Positions 51,186 through 60,266 of a stretch of DNA of 64,000 nucleotides are shown here, piece by piece. Position numbers and translations under genes: made by a program. The notes beneath the pieces were generated by a model. That model did no database searches. It was not told the DNA's origin and saw nothing but the letters and a program-made list of their open reading frames with translations. Position 1 is the stretch's first letter. Each line of letters opens with the position of its first letter. Origin of the DNA: Massilia sp. W12 (GTDB taxonomy: Bacteria > Pseudomonadota > Gammaproteobacteria > Burkholderiales > Burkholderiaceae_D); NCBI RefSeq assembly GCF_037300705.1, contig NZ_CP147776.1, positions 1,240,001 through 1,304,000 on the forward strand, written 5' to 3'.

Positions 51186-51203
51186 AGCGCAATTCCGCCA
51201 TGC

Positions 51204-51233
51204 AAGCCGCCTGTATCCCAGGCGGCTTTTTTT
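51204..51233 (+). terminator. Intrinsic terminator after clpA
   Basis: AAGCCGCCT (51204-51212) and AGGCGGCTT (51220-51228), loop GTATCCC, then seven T. Confidence 0.85.
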
Positions 51234-51763
51234 CTACTGTATCGCCCAATTTCCGCTTGATGCGGTTTTTTCACCATCACAGCCGGCTGCGATGCAACAT
51301 TTTTCCATTTACTTCTGCATGCATTCTTTCCTGTATGACAAATAAATGACGGATTTGTAAAATGAATTTTGCATGGATGGCAATCCGCTCTGCTGAAATG
51401 TGAAAACTGTACTGTTTTAATGAGGCAGTACAATTCATAAAAACATGGAATTGCTATCTATTAAAACATCGCTGAATAAGATAAATCACAATACAGATTT
51501 CCTGACGGCATGAAATTTGATGACTTGCGTTACAGTTCGGCCTGTTTTGATGCAGCACAGTTTGCAAAAAATGTTGCTGTTGTTTAAAAGAAAGTGGAAA
51601 ACTGCATCTTTTATGTGACTTAAAGCACGGATAAACTTCTTTCTGTCGGCGCTGCAAACAAAAATAAATCAGCGCCAAGAGTGGCAGACCGGCTTGAGCT
51701 TAATTGGCTCGCCAGAAATCGTTTCCGGTCATCTTGTTGATTTTTCCAGCAACAGGATGTTTT

Positions 51764-51847
51764 CGGGGTTGTCGGAAGTTGTTGTTTGCAAGCCTTCTCC
51801 TCCTTGGAAGTCTTGCAAACAACAAACCGCCAACCCCGTTTTTTTTT
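51764..51847 (+). terminator. Long hairpin followed by T9, plus strand
   Basis: Outer arms CGGGGTTG (51764-51771) and CAACCCCG (51831-51838) and an inner perfect pair GTTGTTTGCAAG (51781-51792) with CTTGCAAACAAC (51812-51823), then nine T (51839-51847). It lies just past the 3' end of prpR but is oriented against it, so it would end a plus-strand transcript for which I see no gene. Confidence 0.5.
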
Positions 51848-51855
51848 GCCCTGGG

Positions 51856-53481
51856 CTATTGCGCAAGCCCGGCCTGTTTCAGGCGGCGCCACAGCGTAGT
51901 GCGGGAAATGCCAAGATGTTGCGCCAACAGCGCGCGGTTGCCGCCGAAACGGTTCAATAAAAGCGCCAGATCGGCGTCGCCGCCAGACCTTGCCTGCGCA
52001 CTGAGCGACGGGGCCGGCAACGGTGTGGCGCCGGGCAGGGCGGCCTGCAATTCCGGCGCCACGCGCAACAGCAAAGCCGGGGTAATTGCTTGCAGCGGCT
52101 GGGCCGCCAGATGCAAAGCCAGCCGTTCCATCACATTGCGCAGCTCGCGCACATTGCCCGGCCAGGCGTAAGCTTGCAAAAGGCTGGCGCAGCTGGCTAA
52201 TTCCGCCTCCAGATTGGCGCGCAGACTGCCGCGCATATCCAGACCGGCCAGCGCGTTTTTCAAACACCATGCCGCCAGATCCAGCACATCCGCGCCGCGC
52301 GCGCGCAAGGGCGGCAAATGCAAGCGCAACACCGCCAGCCGGTAATACAGATCGGCGCGGAACCGCCCCTGCGCCACCAGCGCCGCCAAATCAGAATGCG
52401 TGGCGCAGATCACCCGCACCTGCAGCGCAATGGGTTTGGTCGCCCCCACCCGCAGCACCGCGCGTTCCTCCAGCACCCGCAGCAAGCGGGTTTGCAAGGC
52501 CAGCGGCATCTCGCCGATTTCATCCAAAAACAGTGCGCCGCCATGCGCCGCCTCAAACAAGCCGGCATGCCCGCCCCGGCGTGAGCCGGTAAACGCCCCG
52601 TCCTCATAGCCGAATAATTCCGCTTCCAGCAGAGATTCCGCCAGTGCGCCGCAATTGACCGCCACAAACGGCGTGGTTTTTTGCTGCAAACGCTGGCTTT
52701 CGCCATGAATCGCGCGCGCCGCCAACTCCTTGCCGCAGCCGGTTTCCGCCTCAATCAATACAGTCGCCGGCGAACGCGCATACAGCAAAATCAGCTGACG
52801 CGCCTCATCCAGCGCCGCACTATTGCCGCGCAACACTTGCAACCCCGGCTGCGTCACCGCTGCCGGCAGGCTCTTGCCCGGACGCAAGCGGGCGATTTGC
52901 AGCGCGTGCTCAAACGCCTGCCGCGCCGAATCCGCAGAATACACAAACACCCCCTGCATGCCGGCGGCTTGCGCCAAATCCGTGATCAAACCCGTGCCCA
53001 CCACCGCCCGCACGCCGCGCGCTTTTAACTCATTTATCCCGGCGCGCGCATCGTCCACCGTGGCGTAAGTGCGCTCCAATAGTTCAATGCCGAAACTCCT
53101 GGCGAACTCCGCCACCTCGGGGAAGGGCGCCAGATAACTGATGATGCCCAAGGGCGCCAGCGCGCCATCCGCCTCCAGGCTCAAGGTGCGCGCGCGCGAC
53201 AAGGCTTGCATCACATCAAAGCCGCTGGCCTTGATGATGATCACCGGCGCCGCCAGCCGGCTTTTCAGATACGCCCCATTTGAACCGGCGGCGATGATGG
53301 CGTCGCAATGCCTGGTTTCCAGTTTTTCATTAATCCATTGCACAGCTTCTTCAAAGCCGAGTTTGATCGGCTCAATCGTGGCCTGACCATCAAATTCGAG
53401 CGTGATTTCACGCAAGAGACTGAAAAGGCGGGAGACCGCCACCGTCCAGATGACGGGTTTGTGATCGGAAGCGCGTTGCAT
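51856..53481 (-). CDS. prpR: Propionate-catabolism sigma-54 activator PrpR
   Basis: PrpR senses 2-methylcitrate and activates sigma-54 promoters of the methylcitrate cycle. The 541-aa protein has the PrpR N-terminal sensor ([37 protein letters not shown]), an AAA+ domain with Walker [10 protein letters not shown], the sigma-54 loop GAFTGS (the same variant as remembered E. coli PrpR), Walker [12 protein letters not shown], and a Fis-type HTH ([16 protein letters not shown]). Homology starts at [12 protein letters not shown], so ATG 53481 is taken; the frame extends to a TTG at 53577. It diverges from prpE. prpBCD genes are not in view. Confidence 0.9.
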   Translation of the reverse strand: MQRASDHKPVIWTVAVSRLFSLLREITLEFDGQATIEPIKLGFEEAVQWINEKLETRHCDAIIAAGSNGAYLKSRLAAPVIIIKASGFDVMQALSRARTLSLEADGALAPLGIISYLAPFPEVAEFARSFGIELLERTYATVDDARAGINELKARGVRAVVGTGLITDLAQAAGMQGVFVYSADSARQAFEHALQIARLRPGKSLPAAVTQPGLQVLRGNSAALDEARQLILLYARSPATVLIEAETGCGKELAARAIHGESQRLQQKTTPFVAVNCGALAESLLEAELFGYEDGAFTGSRRGGHAGLFEAAHGGALFLDEIGEMPLALQTRLLRVLEERAVLRVGATKPIALQVRVICATHSDLAALVAQGRFRADLYYRLAVLRLHLPPLRARGADVLDLAAWCLKNALAGLDMRGSLRANLEAELASCASLLQAYAWPGNVRELRNVMERLALHLAAQPLQAITPALLLRVAPELQAALPGATPLPAPSLSAQARSGGDADLALLLNRFGGNRALLAQHLGISRTTLWRRLKQAGLAQ

Positions 53482-53530
53482 GCCGGGCCGCTGAAAAGGA
53501 AAAACGCATTGTGCCTTGCGAGCGACCGGT

Positions 53531-53576
53531 GTTTCAAGTGTTGCGTTTGTTTCAGATGTTTCAGCGGTATGTTTCA
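53531..53576. promoter_or_regulatory. Four GTTTCA repeats in the prpR-prpE spacer
   Basis: GTTTCA at 53531-53536, 53549-53554, 53558-53563 and 53571-53576, all in one orientation, spaced 18, 9 and 13 nt. This may be an activator site array. The 305-nt spacer shows no properly spaced sigma-54 promoter. Confidence 0.35.
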
Positions 53577-53786
53577 AGCAAGGTCGCGCCTCGCCTGTGC
53601 CGCAAATCCAACAGAAGCCGACGAAATGCCGATTTCAACAATGCCAGCCGGACATAGCAAGCCGGTGCAGTAAATCACAGTCGCCGCCGGGCGCAAAGCG
53701 CGGCACAATGTGCATCAATTGCCTTGCCGCGCGACGGTAAAACAGCCCACGTAAGCATTCCTTTATCCCAATGTGACAGGACCACT

Positions 53787-55676
53787 ATGCGCTACGCCGA
53801 TTTCTATCAACATTCATTGCAAAATCCCGAAGCATTCTGGCGCGAACAAGCCCGCTTAATCGACTGGCGCACCCCGTTTTCCCAAGTCTGCGATCACAGC
53901 CGGCCCCCATTTGCGCGCTGGTTTGTCGATGGGCAGACCAATCTTTGCCACAATGCCCTGGACCGCTGGCTGGAATGGGAGGATGGCAAATTGCGTGACG
54001 CCCCGGCCTTGATTTGCATTTCCACCGAAACCGGCCAGGAAAAGACCTACAGCTTTGCCGAGCTGTGGCAGGAAGTGCAACATGCCGCAGCTATCCTGCA
54101 ACAGCAAGGGGTGGGGCAGGGCGATATGGTCTTGCTGTACATGCCCATGATCGCTGAAGCCGCATTTTTCATGCTGGCCTGCGCCCGTATCGGCGCTGTG
54201 CACTCGGTGGTGTTTGGCGGCTTTGCCGCCGGCAGCCTGGCCACCCGCATCGACAGCGCGCAACCCAAACTGATCGTCTCCGCCGATGCCGGCTCGCGCG
54301 GCGGCAAAGTGATTCCCTATAAACCGCTACTGGATGAAGCGCTGCAGATTGCACAATGGCAAGTCGAGCGGGTGATTCTGGTCGATCGCGGCTTGGCGAC
54401 TATGGACAAGCAAGCCGGACGTGACCTGGATTACGCCAGTCTGCGTCAAGCCTGTCTGGGCGCGCGCGTGCCGCTTGTCTGGCTGGAATCAAACGCCCCC
54501 TCGTATGTGCTGTACACCTCCGGCACCACCGGCAAGCCCAAGGGTGTGCAGCGCGATGTGGGCGGCTATGCCGTCGCGCTGGCCGCCTCAATTCCGCATA
54601 TCTTCGCCGGCAAACCGGGCGAAGTTTTCTTCGCCACCTCTGACATTGGCTGGGTGGTGGGGCATTCCTACATCGTCTATGGGCCGCTGCTGGGCGGCAT
54701 GGCCAGCATTATGTACGAAGGCTTGCCGGTGCGCCCGGACGCCGGCATCTGGTGGAGCATCGTCGAAAAATATCGCGTCACCTGTATGTTCACCACCCCG
54801 ACCGCGATGCGCCTGCTGAAAAAACACCCGCCCGAGCTGCTGAAAAAATACGATCTCAGTTCCTTGCATGCGCTGCACATTGCCGGCGAACCGCTGGACG
54901 AACCGACTTCGCTCTGGATAGGCGGCGAAACCGGCCTCACCATCATCGACAACTATTGGCAAACTGAAACCGGCTGGCCGATTCTCTCGATTTGCCATGG
55001 CGTGGAAAAATTGCCGCCCAAAACCGGCAGCCCCGGCATTCCGGTGTATGGCTACGAGATGCAAATTTTGAATGAAAGCACCGGACAGGAATGCGGCCCC
55101 GGCGAAAAAGGCGTGGTCGCCATCAAAGGCCCGCTGCCGCCCGGCTGCATGCAAACCGTATTTGGCGATGATGAGCGCTTTGTCAGCACCTATTGGAATA
55201 ATTTCCCGGGGCGGCAAGTGTATTCCACCTTTGATTGGGGCATCCGGGACGAAGATGGCTATTACTTCATCCTCGGGCGCAGCGATGACGTGATCAATGT
55301 CGCCGGGCACCGCCTCGGCACACGCGAAATCGAAGAAAGCATTTGCAGCCATACCCGTGTCGCCGAATGCGCCGTGGTTGGCGTGCAAGACCAGCTCAAA
55401 GGGCAGGTTGCCGTCGCCTTCGTGGTCTTAAAGCCAGGCCCCGAACAAAGCGCCGCCACACTGCAGGAAGAAATCATGGACACCGTGGTGCGTCAGCTGG
55501 GGGCAGTGGCGCGCCCGGCGCAAGTGCACTTCGTGCATTTGCTGCCGAAAACCCGCTCCGGCAAAATGCTGCGGCGCGCCCTGGTCGCCCTGTGCGAGGG
55601 GCGCGACACCGGCGACCTGAGCACCCTGGAAGATCCCGCCTCCCTGAGTGAAATCCGCAAAGCGTTGCAGCTCTGA
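53787..55676 (+). CDS. prpE: Propionyl-CoA synthetase PrpE
   Basis: PrpE activates propionate to propionyl-CoA via propionyl-AMP, entering the methylcitrate cycle controlled by the adjacent PrpR. The 629-aa product, the family's normal size, starts MRYADFYQHSLQNPEAFW; the ATP/AMP motif is YTSGTTGKPKGVQRD, followed by DNYWQTETGWP and the C-terminal KTRSGKMLRRAL with the acetylatable lysine. AGGA precedes ATG 53787. Acetyl-CoA synthetase is a close relative, but the PrpE length, the QRD after the P-loop and the prpR neighbour favour PrpE. Confidence 0.92.
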   Translation: MRYADFYQHSLQNPEAFWREQARLIDWRTPFSQVCDHSRPPFARWFVDGQTNLCHNALDRWLEWEDGKLRDAPALICISTETGQEKTYSFAELWQEVQHAAAILQQQGVGQGDMVLLYMPMIAEAAFFMLACARIGAVHSVVFGGFAAGSLATRIDSAQPKLIVSADAGSRGGKVIPYKPLLDEALQIAQWQVERVILVDRGLATMDKQAGRDLDYASLRQACLGARVPLVWLESNAPSYVLYTSGTTGKPKGVQRDVGGYAVALAASIPHIFAGKPGEVFFATSDIGWVVGHSYIVYGPLLGGMASIMYEGLPVRPDAGIWWSIVEKYRVTCMFTTPTAMRLLKKHPPELLKKYDLSSLHALHIAGEPLDEPTSLWIGGETGLTIIDNYWQTETGWPILSICHGVEKLPPKTGSPGIPVYGYEMQILNESTGQECGPGEKGVVAIKGPLPPGCMQTVFGDDERFVSTYWNNFPGRQVYSTFDWGIRDEDGYYFILGRSDDVINVAGHRLGTREIEESICSHTRVAECAVVGVQDQLKGQVAVAFVVLKPGPEQSAATLQEEIMDTVVRQLGAVARPAQVHFVHLLPKTRSGKMLRRALVALCEGRDTGDLSTLEDPASLSEIRKALQL

Positions 55677-56067
55677 CCCGTCAAGCGCCGCCCGAACGCA
55701 CCGCCGGCCATGCCGGCGGTTTTTTTTCATCCAGAGCAGGCGGCGCCCCATCCCTGGCATCTGCTTCAATCTTGTTACTCCCGGTGTGCTTTAAGTCACG
55801 TTAAAGCCCCATTTTCTATAGAGAAAACAGTGCAAAAGCACCCGATAGCGGTGCTACAGTACGCCTGATAACTGCAAACACTGACGCTGGCGTATTCAAT
55901 ATCGGAGCAAAAGTTGCAAAAAAGCTGCGCAAAGCGCCCAAAATTCATGCCGGGCAGCGTTGCTTTCTCACAATGCACAAATCCTGTACGCCCGACTCTT
56001 TGTTTCTATTGAGAAAGATTGCAGGACAGCAAAACCGCATATCGCGGCACATTGAAAAGGAGAAAAC
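55677..56067. other. 391-bp spacer with possible control elements
   Basis: After the prpE terminator it contains an inverted repeat CTTTCTCA (55964-55971) with TGAGAAAG (56011-56018), 39 nt apart, and a -10-like region around 55855. No gene is seen before the 54-codon gene. Confidence 0.4.
55701..55727 (+). terminator. Intrinsic terminator after prpE
   Basis: CCGCCGGC (55701-55708) and GCCGGCGG (55712-55719), 3-nt loop, eight T. Confidence 0.9.
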
Positions 56068-56232
56068 ATGCTGAACTTCGAGATTACCGACGCCCAAGGG
56101 GTGTTGGCAGTGCAATACCAGGAACTGATGCCATGGCAGGGTGCGGCAAACGCATATGCCGATCATGGCGCGGCCCAGACTGAAGCTGCGCCAGGCGATG
56201 GCCCGCACCCGGATCCGCCGAAACCGCGCTAA
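56068..56232 (+). CDS. Small 54-aa protein upstream of an orphan histidine kinase
   Basis: A 54-codon gene with a strong AAGGAGA seven bases before ATG 56068. The product is MLNFEITDAQGVLAVQYQEL followed by MPWQGAANAYADHGAAQ and a Pro-rich tail PGDGPHPDPPKPR. It has no signal peptide, membrane helix or cysteine. Twenty-one nt separate it from the membrane histidine kinase gene, so they are likely cotranscribed. The charged, proline-rich end could be a processed signal or a protein-binding tail; neither is shown. It is too short to be listed by many gene finders and may be missed elsewhere. Confidence 0.65.
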   Translation: MLNFEITDAQGVLAVQYQELMPWQGAANAYADHGAAQTEAAPGDGPHPDPPKPR

Positions 56233-56253
56233 TACGTTTCACTGCTGCCTGAC

Positions 56254-57852
56254 ATGCCAATCTCTATTTTGCTGCAAATCGTATCCCGTGCTTTTTTGTG
56301 GATCTTTCTGCTCTCCATCGACGTGGCCGGCCCCTTGCTGTTTATGCTCAATCCGGGCGTAGAGGCGGCTTATGCGATCTGGTTGGGATTGGCATGTATT
56401 TCCCTGCTCGCGACCTGGGCTTTTGCCGAAGATGATGTGGTGCGCGACTTGCGCGAACTGAGTCTGTATGGCGTGCTGGTGCAATCCATCGCCTTGCTTT
56501 TATACAAGCTGGGCTACCCGGCCAGCATGTTTTCCGTTTCCCTCTCCGGCGCCATTTTCCTGCTCAAATACCTGCGTCTGCTGTGGCCGGCAAAAACGGC
56601 CGATGGCCGCCACTTCAGCGCCTGGCCGGTATTCGGCCTGTATGGCTGGTGGCGGGCGCGGCGCGGCGCGCAAATCTGGCCGCCCAGTCCGGCTCAAGCG
56701 CGCCAATGCTGGCTGGCCCTGGGCATCAGCCTGGCGCTGGGCATCTTGATGGCGAGCATGGGACTGGTCTTGAAAATCGCTTATTTTTGCCTGGCTGCGA
56801 TGTTTGCGGCCCCGCTCTTGCACCGCATCACACGACGCGAATTGCTCGAACAACACCAACGTTACCTGTGCGCCGTCCAAGCCGCTCAGCGCGCAGCCGC
56901 GCGCGCCAGCATCGAGCACAGCCTGGCTGCAGAACAGGAAAGGCATAACCGCCAGCTCGAAGCCAACCATGCCGCCCTGGCCGAAGCGCACCGGCAAAAT
57001 GCGCAACTATTGCAAATCCAACAGCAGCAGGCGCACCAATTACAGCGCTACAACGCCGCCCTGCGCGACGCCGCACACGACTTGCAACAGCCGCTGGCCC
57101 TGGCGCGCGTCTGCGCCGACAATCTGATCCGCCGTTGCGCCGGCAGCGAGCGCGCCGCCAGCGGCGAACAATTGCAAGAAGCCCTGCGCCAGTTAGGCGA
57201 AAGCATCGAAAGCAGTATCCACGGCGCGCAAATCGTCACCGGCGTATTGCCGGCGCAAGCCGTAGCGATCGACTTGCGCGCGCTCACGCAACGCTTTAGC
57301 GCCGATTGGCAAAGCGGCCCCTTGCGTCACGTCCGCTTAAGCTTGCGCGTCAGCCGCCGCGTACGCCAGGATTGCGAGGCCGATTTGCAAATCGTGCAAA
57401 GAATTTTGCGCAATCTGCTCAGCAATGCGGCGCGCCATGTCAGGCCCGAAGGCCGCGTCTTATTGAGTGTGCGCGCACAGCGCCAGCAATGTCTGGTGCA
57501 AGTCTGGGATCAAGGCCCCGGCATTGCGGAAGGCGAGGGCGGCGACGGACACGCCAATTTCCTGGCCTTCGTAGCGCGCTTGCGCAAAGAAGGCAGCCGC
57601 TGCAGCGCAGGCGGCGGTTATCGGCTGGGTATGAATAATGTGCTGCAGCTGTGCATGGCCGGCGGCATCCGCATCCAGCTGCACGCCAGAAAAGGACGCG
57701 GCGCGGTGTTCAGCTTTTTCGTGCCCTACAGCCGCCACGCACGCTTTTGCGCCATGCCCACAGATCTGCCGCAATGCGCGCCGCAGCTCACGGCCAGCGT
57801 GCAATATTTCCCGCAGAGAAATCCGCAGGCGCGCTGCGCCGGCTGGCCTTGA
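56254..57852 (+). CDS. Membrane sensor histidine kinase without cognate response regulator nearby
   Basis: A 532-aa kinase. The first 195 residues hold about five to six hydrophobic helices (LWIFLLSIDVAGPLLFML; LALGISLALGILMASMGLVL) with little periplasmic sequence. A coiled coil rich in Gln/Ala/His (about 200-265) leads to the H-box RDAAHDLQQPLA with His275, the N-box Asn391, the G1 box WDQGPGI with Asp419, and the G2 box GGGYRLGMNN (453-462). All catalytic boxes are intact. The HDLxQPL phosphoacceptor type is common in beta-proteobacterial orphan kinases. Sensing is probably through the membrane domain. No response regulator lies within the window; the 54-aa gene upstream may encode its ligand or partner. 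Confidence 0.85.
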   Translation: MPISILLQIVSRAFLWIFLLSIDVAGPLLFMLNPGVEAAYAIWLGLACISLLATWAFAEDDVVRDLRELSLYGVLVQSIALLLYKLGYPASMFSVSLSGAIFLLKYLRLLWPAKTADGRHFSAWPVFGLYGWWRARRGAQIWPPSPAQARQCWLALGISLALGILMASMGLVLKIAYFCLAAMFAAPLLHRITRRELLEQHQRYLCAVQAAQRAAARASIEHSLAAEQERHNRQLEANHAALAEAHRQNAQLLQIQQQQAHQLQRYNAALRDAAHDLQQPLALARVCADNLIRRCAGSERAASGEQLQEALRQLGESIESSIHGAQIVTGVLPAQAVAIDLRALTQRFSADWQSGPLRHVRLSLRVSRRVRQDCEADLQIVQRILRNLLSNAARHVRPEGRVLLSVRAQRQQCLVQVWDQGPGIAEGEGGDGHANFLAFVARLRKEGSRCSAGGGYRLGMNNVLQLCMAGGIRIQLHARKGRGAVFSFFVPYSRHARFCAMPTDLPQCAPQLTASVQYFPQRNPQARCAGWP

Positions 57853-58099
57853 CATCATTCCACCCCATAGCGTGACTCAGGTACAACAGCCAGCCACTTG
57901 CGCGCTCTGGCGCATACAGCAAACAATGCGTAACGCATGGCGTGAATTCAGGCCCGCAACAGGTAAAGCCGGTTATCATCAATGCTTAGCGTGACTAATT
58001 TCCCGAACCGGACATCGGCACAAGCCAAGCAGCAGTCAAGCCCGGCGCCAGTCATCGCAACCTTATTCTTCCAAGCAGTACAGCCAATAGAGCCCTGTC

Positions 58100-60253
58100 A
58101 TGTTCTCAAAACTTGCCTTAAATGCCGCAAAGCGTTTGATGAAACTGGTTTTTATCCGCAAAGACGGTCCAACCGACACCTTATTGATTGAAAGCCTGCA
58201 CGCCGAAGAAGAGGTTTCGCGCGACTTTGAATACACCGCCCATGTGCTGTCAGACAATCCTGAAATTGCGCTCAAAGATGTGCAAGGCAAGCTGATCGGC
58301 ATCGAACTCACGCGCGACGATGGCGGCAAGCGCTGGTTCACCGGCTATTGCTGGAACTTTGAGCTGCTGGAATATGACAACAGCGTTGCCACCTACAAAC
58401 TGACCCTGGTTCCCTGGCTGGCCTTCCTGCGCTTGCGCAAAGACATGTTCATTTTCCAGAACAAGACCTATATCGAGCAGACCAAGGAGATTTTTGAAGA
58501 CTACGCGATGGCCAAGTTTGACCTCAAAGTCAGCAAGGCCGGCCACCGCCACACCTACTGCGCGCAATACGACGAAACCGATCACAACTATGTGCACCGG
58601 CGCTGGGAAGAAATGGGCTGGCATTACTGGTATGAGCATGACGCCAGCGGCCACCGCCTGATTTTGTCCGACCACTCGCCGGCGGCAGAGCCGGTCGATG
58701 GTGACACCACGATCGCCTACCACCATGGCGGCGGCAATAACAAAGAAGACAAAATCGGCATCTTTGGCGGCCAGCGCGAAATCGCCTCCGGCAAAGTGAA
58801 TTTATCCAGCTTTGATTTCAAACGTCCGACCCCGGCCCTGGTTGGCAAAACCAGCCAGCAGGAACAGGGACAAATCGCCAAGCTCGAAGTGTATGAATAT
58901 CGCGGCCTGTACGGCTTTGTCGATGCCGACGAGGGCAAGTTTTACGCCGAACGGCAAATGGAGCAAATCGAAGGCGATGCGAAAAGCTTTGCCGGGCGCG
59001 GCAATGTGCGCCAGATGCAACCGGGACGCTGGTTCACCCTCACGCGCGACCATCTGAAACAATTATTCCGTGGCCCCGGCCACAAATTTGAATTCCTGCT
59101 GCTGTCTGTCACCCACGATATTCACAATAACCTGCTGAATTCCGATGGTGGCATGGGGACATATGACAACAGCTTTATCTGCCTGCGGCGCAAAGTCTTC
59201 TGGCGCCCGGCGCGCGGCCATCACAGCGAAGAGGTGCGTGTGCCCGGCGTGGATACCGCGATTGTGGTCGGCCCGCAGGGTGAAGAAATTTACAGCGACA
59301 AATACAGCCGCATCAAAGTCCAGTTCCACTGGGACCGCATGGGCAAACAGGATGAAAACAGCTCACCCTGGGTGCGCGTGATGACGCCCTGGGCGAATAA
59401 AGGCTTCGGCATGGTCGCCGTGCCGCGCATCGGCACCGAAGTCGTGATTCAATATTTGCAAGGCAACCCCGACCGTCCCCTGGTGGTGGGACAGTTATAC
59501 AACGAACGCCACATGCCGCCCTGGACGCTGCCGGCCAATCAAACCCAATCCGGCGTGCTGACCCGCTCCAGCAAAGGCGGCGGGCCATCGAACGCCAACG
59601 CGCTGCGCTTTGAAGACAAAAAGGGAGAAGAAGAAGTCTGGTTGCATGCGGAAAAAGATCAGCGCATCGAAGTTGAAAACGATGAAAGCCACTGGGTCGG
59701 GCGCGATCGCAAAAAAACCATCGACCGCGATGAAACGGTGCATGTCAAACGCGACCGCACCGAGACGGTGGACCACAATGAAACCATCACCGTGCACAAC
59801 GACCGCAAAGAGCGGGTCGATCACAACGAAAAAATTTCGATTGGCGACAACCGCACCGAAGATGTCGGCAAAGACGAAGATATCCACATCGGTCAAAGCC
59901 GCAGCGTGCACATCGGCGACCATAAAAACGAAACGGTAGGCAAAACCAAAACCGAAACCGTGGCCCTGGCCAAATTTCTCTCGATTGGCGGCCTTTATCA
60001 AACCACCGTCGGCGGCGCCATGAACACCACCGTGGCCTTGGCGCAAGCGGAAGAAGTGGGCTTATCCAAAACCGTGGTCGTCGGCAAAACCCTGACTCAG
60101 ACCGCCGGCGAGCAATTCAAACTCACCGTTGGAAAAAGCAGCTTAACCCTGCATGCCGATGGACGGATTGAACTCGAAGGCACAGAAATCCTGATTTCCG
60201 GCAGCAAAAAAGTCGAGCTGCACGGCAAAGATATTGATAACAACCCGGCATAA
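58100..60253 (+). CDS. vgrG: Type VI secretion spike protein VgrG
   Basis: VgrG trimers form the tip of the type VI secretion needle and carry effectors. The 717-aa protein has the gp27-like N-terminal part (VLSDNPEIALKDVQGKLIGI; HRRWEEMGWHYWYEHDA), the gp5/OB-type region (HWDRMGKQDENSSPWVRVMT; VAVPRIGTEVVIQYLQGNPD), and a C-terminal beta-helix of short repeats rich in Asp/Thr/Val/His (about 510-650). No C-terminal effector domain is fused. ATG 58100 is chosen; ATG 58139 (MKLVFIRKDG) is possible, and neither has a good ribosome site. It heads a vgrG-DUF2169-RHS module; the 13-nt gap to the next gene suggests cotranscription. Confidence 0.94.
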   Translation: MFSKLALNAAKRLMKLVFIRKDGPTDTLLIESLHAEEEVSRDFEYTAHVLSDNPEIALKDVQGKLIGIELTRDDGGKRWFTGYCWNFELLEYDNSVATYKLTLVPWLAFLRLRKDMFIFQNKTYIEQTKEIFEDYAMAKFDLKVSKAGHRHTYCAQYDETDHNYVHRRWEEMGWHYWYEHDASGHRLILSDHSPAAEPVDGDTTIAYHHGGGNNKEDKIGIFGGQREIASGKVNLSSFDFKRPTPALVGKTSQQEQGQIAKLEVYEYRGLYGFVDADEGKFYAERQMEQIEGDAKSFAGRGNVRQMQPGRWFTLTRDHLKQLFRGPGHKFEFLLLSVTHDIHNNLLNSDGGMGTYDNSFICLRRKVFWRPARGHHSEEVRVPGVDTAIVVGPQGEEIYSDKYSRIKVQFHWDRMGKQDENSSPWVRVMTPWANKGFGMVAVPRIGTEVVIQYLQGNPDRPLVVGQLYNERHMPPWTLPANQTQSGVLTRSSKGGGPSNANALRFEDKKGEEEVWLHAEKDQRIEVENDESHWVGRDRKKTIDRDETVHVKRDRTETVDHNETITVHNDRKERVDHNEKISIGDNRTEDVGKDEDIHIGQSRSVHIGDHKNETVGKTKTETVALAKFLSIGGLYQTTVGGAMNTTVALAQAEEVGLSKTVVVGKTLTQTAGEQFKLTVGKSSLTLHADGRIELEGTEILISGSKKVELHGKDIDNNPA

Positions 60254-60266
60254 GGCAAGGCGAAGA

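Larger units (their letters stand above)
51186..51855. other. 670-bp spacer between clpA and prpR
   Basis: It contains the clpA terminator, an AT-rich stretch (51250-51650) with only small palindromes (for example GTACTG/CAGTAC at 51409-51431), and a long hairpin with T tract pointing in the plus direction at 51764-51847. No gene or confident promoter is seen. Confidence 0.5.

Noticed and set aside
53702-53720. A GGCAC...TGC sequence resembling a sigma-54 promoter before prpE
   Set aside because: The spacing between the GG and GC dinucleotides is two bases too short for sigma-54.
51615-55799. A 14-bp match, GTGACTTAAAGCAC at 51615-51628 and its reverse complement at 55786-55799
   Set aside because: In a 64-kb window several 14-bp pairs are expected by chance; no extended similarity was seen.
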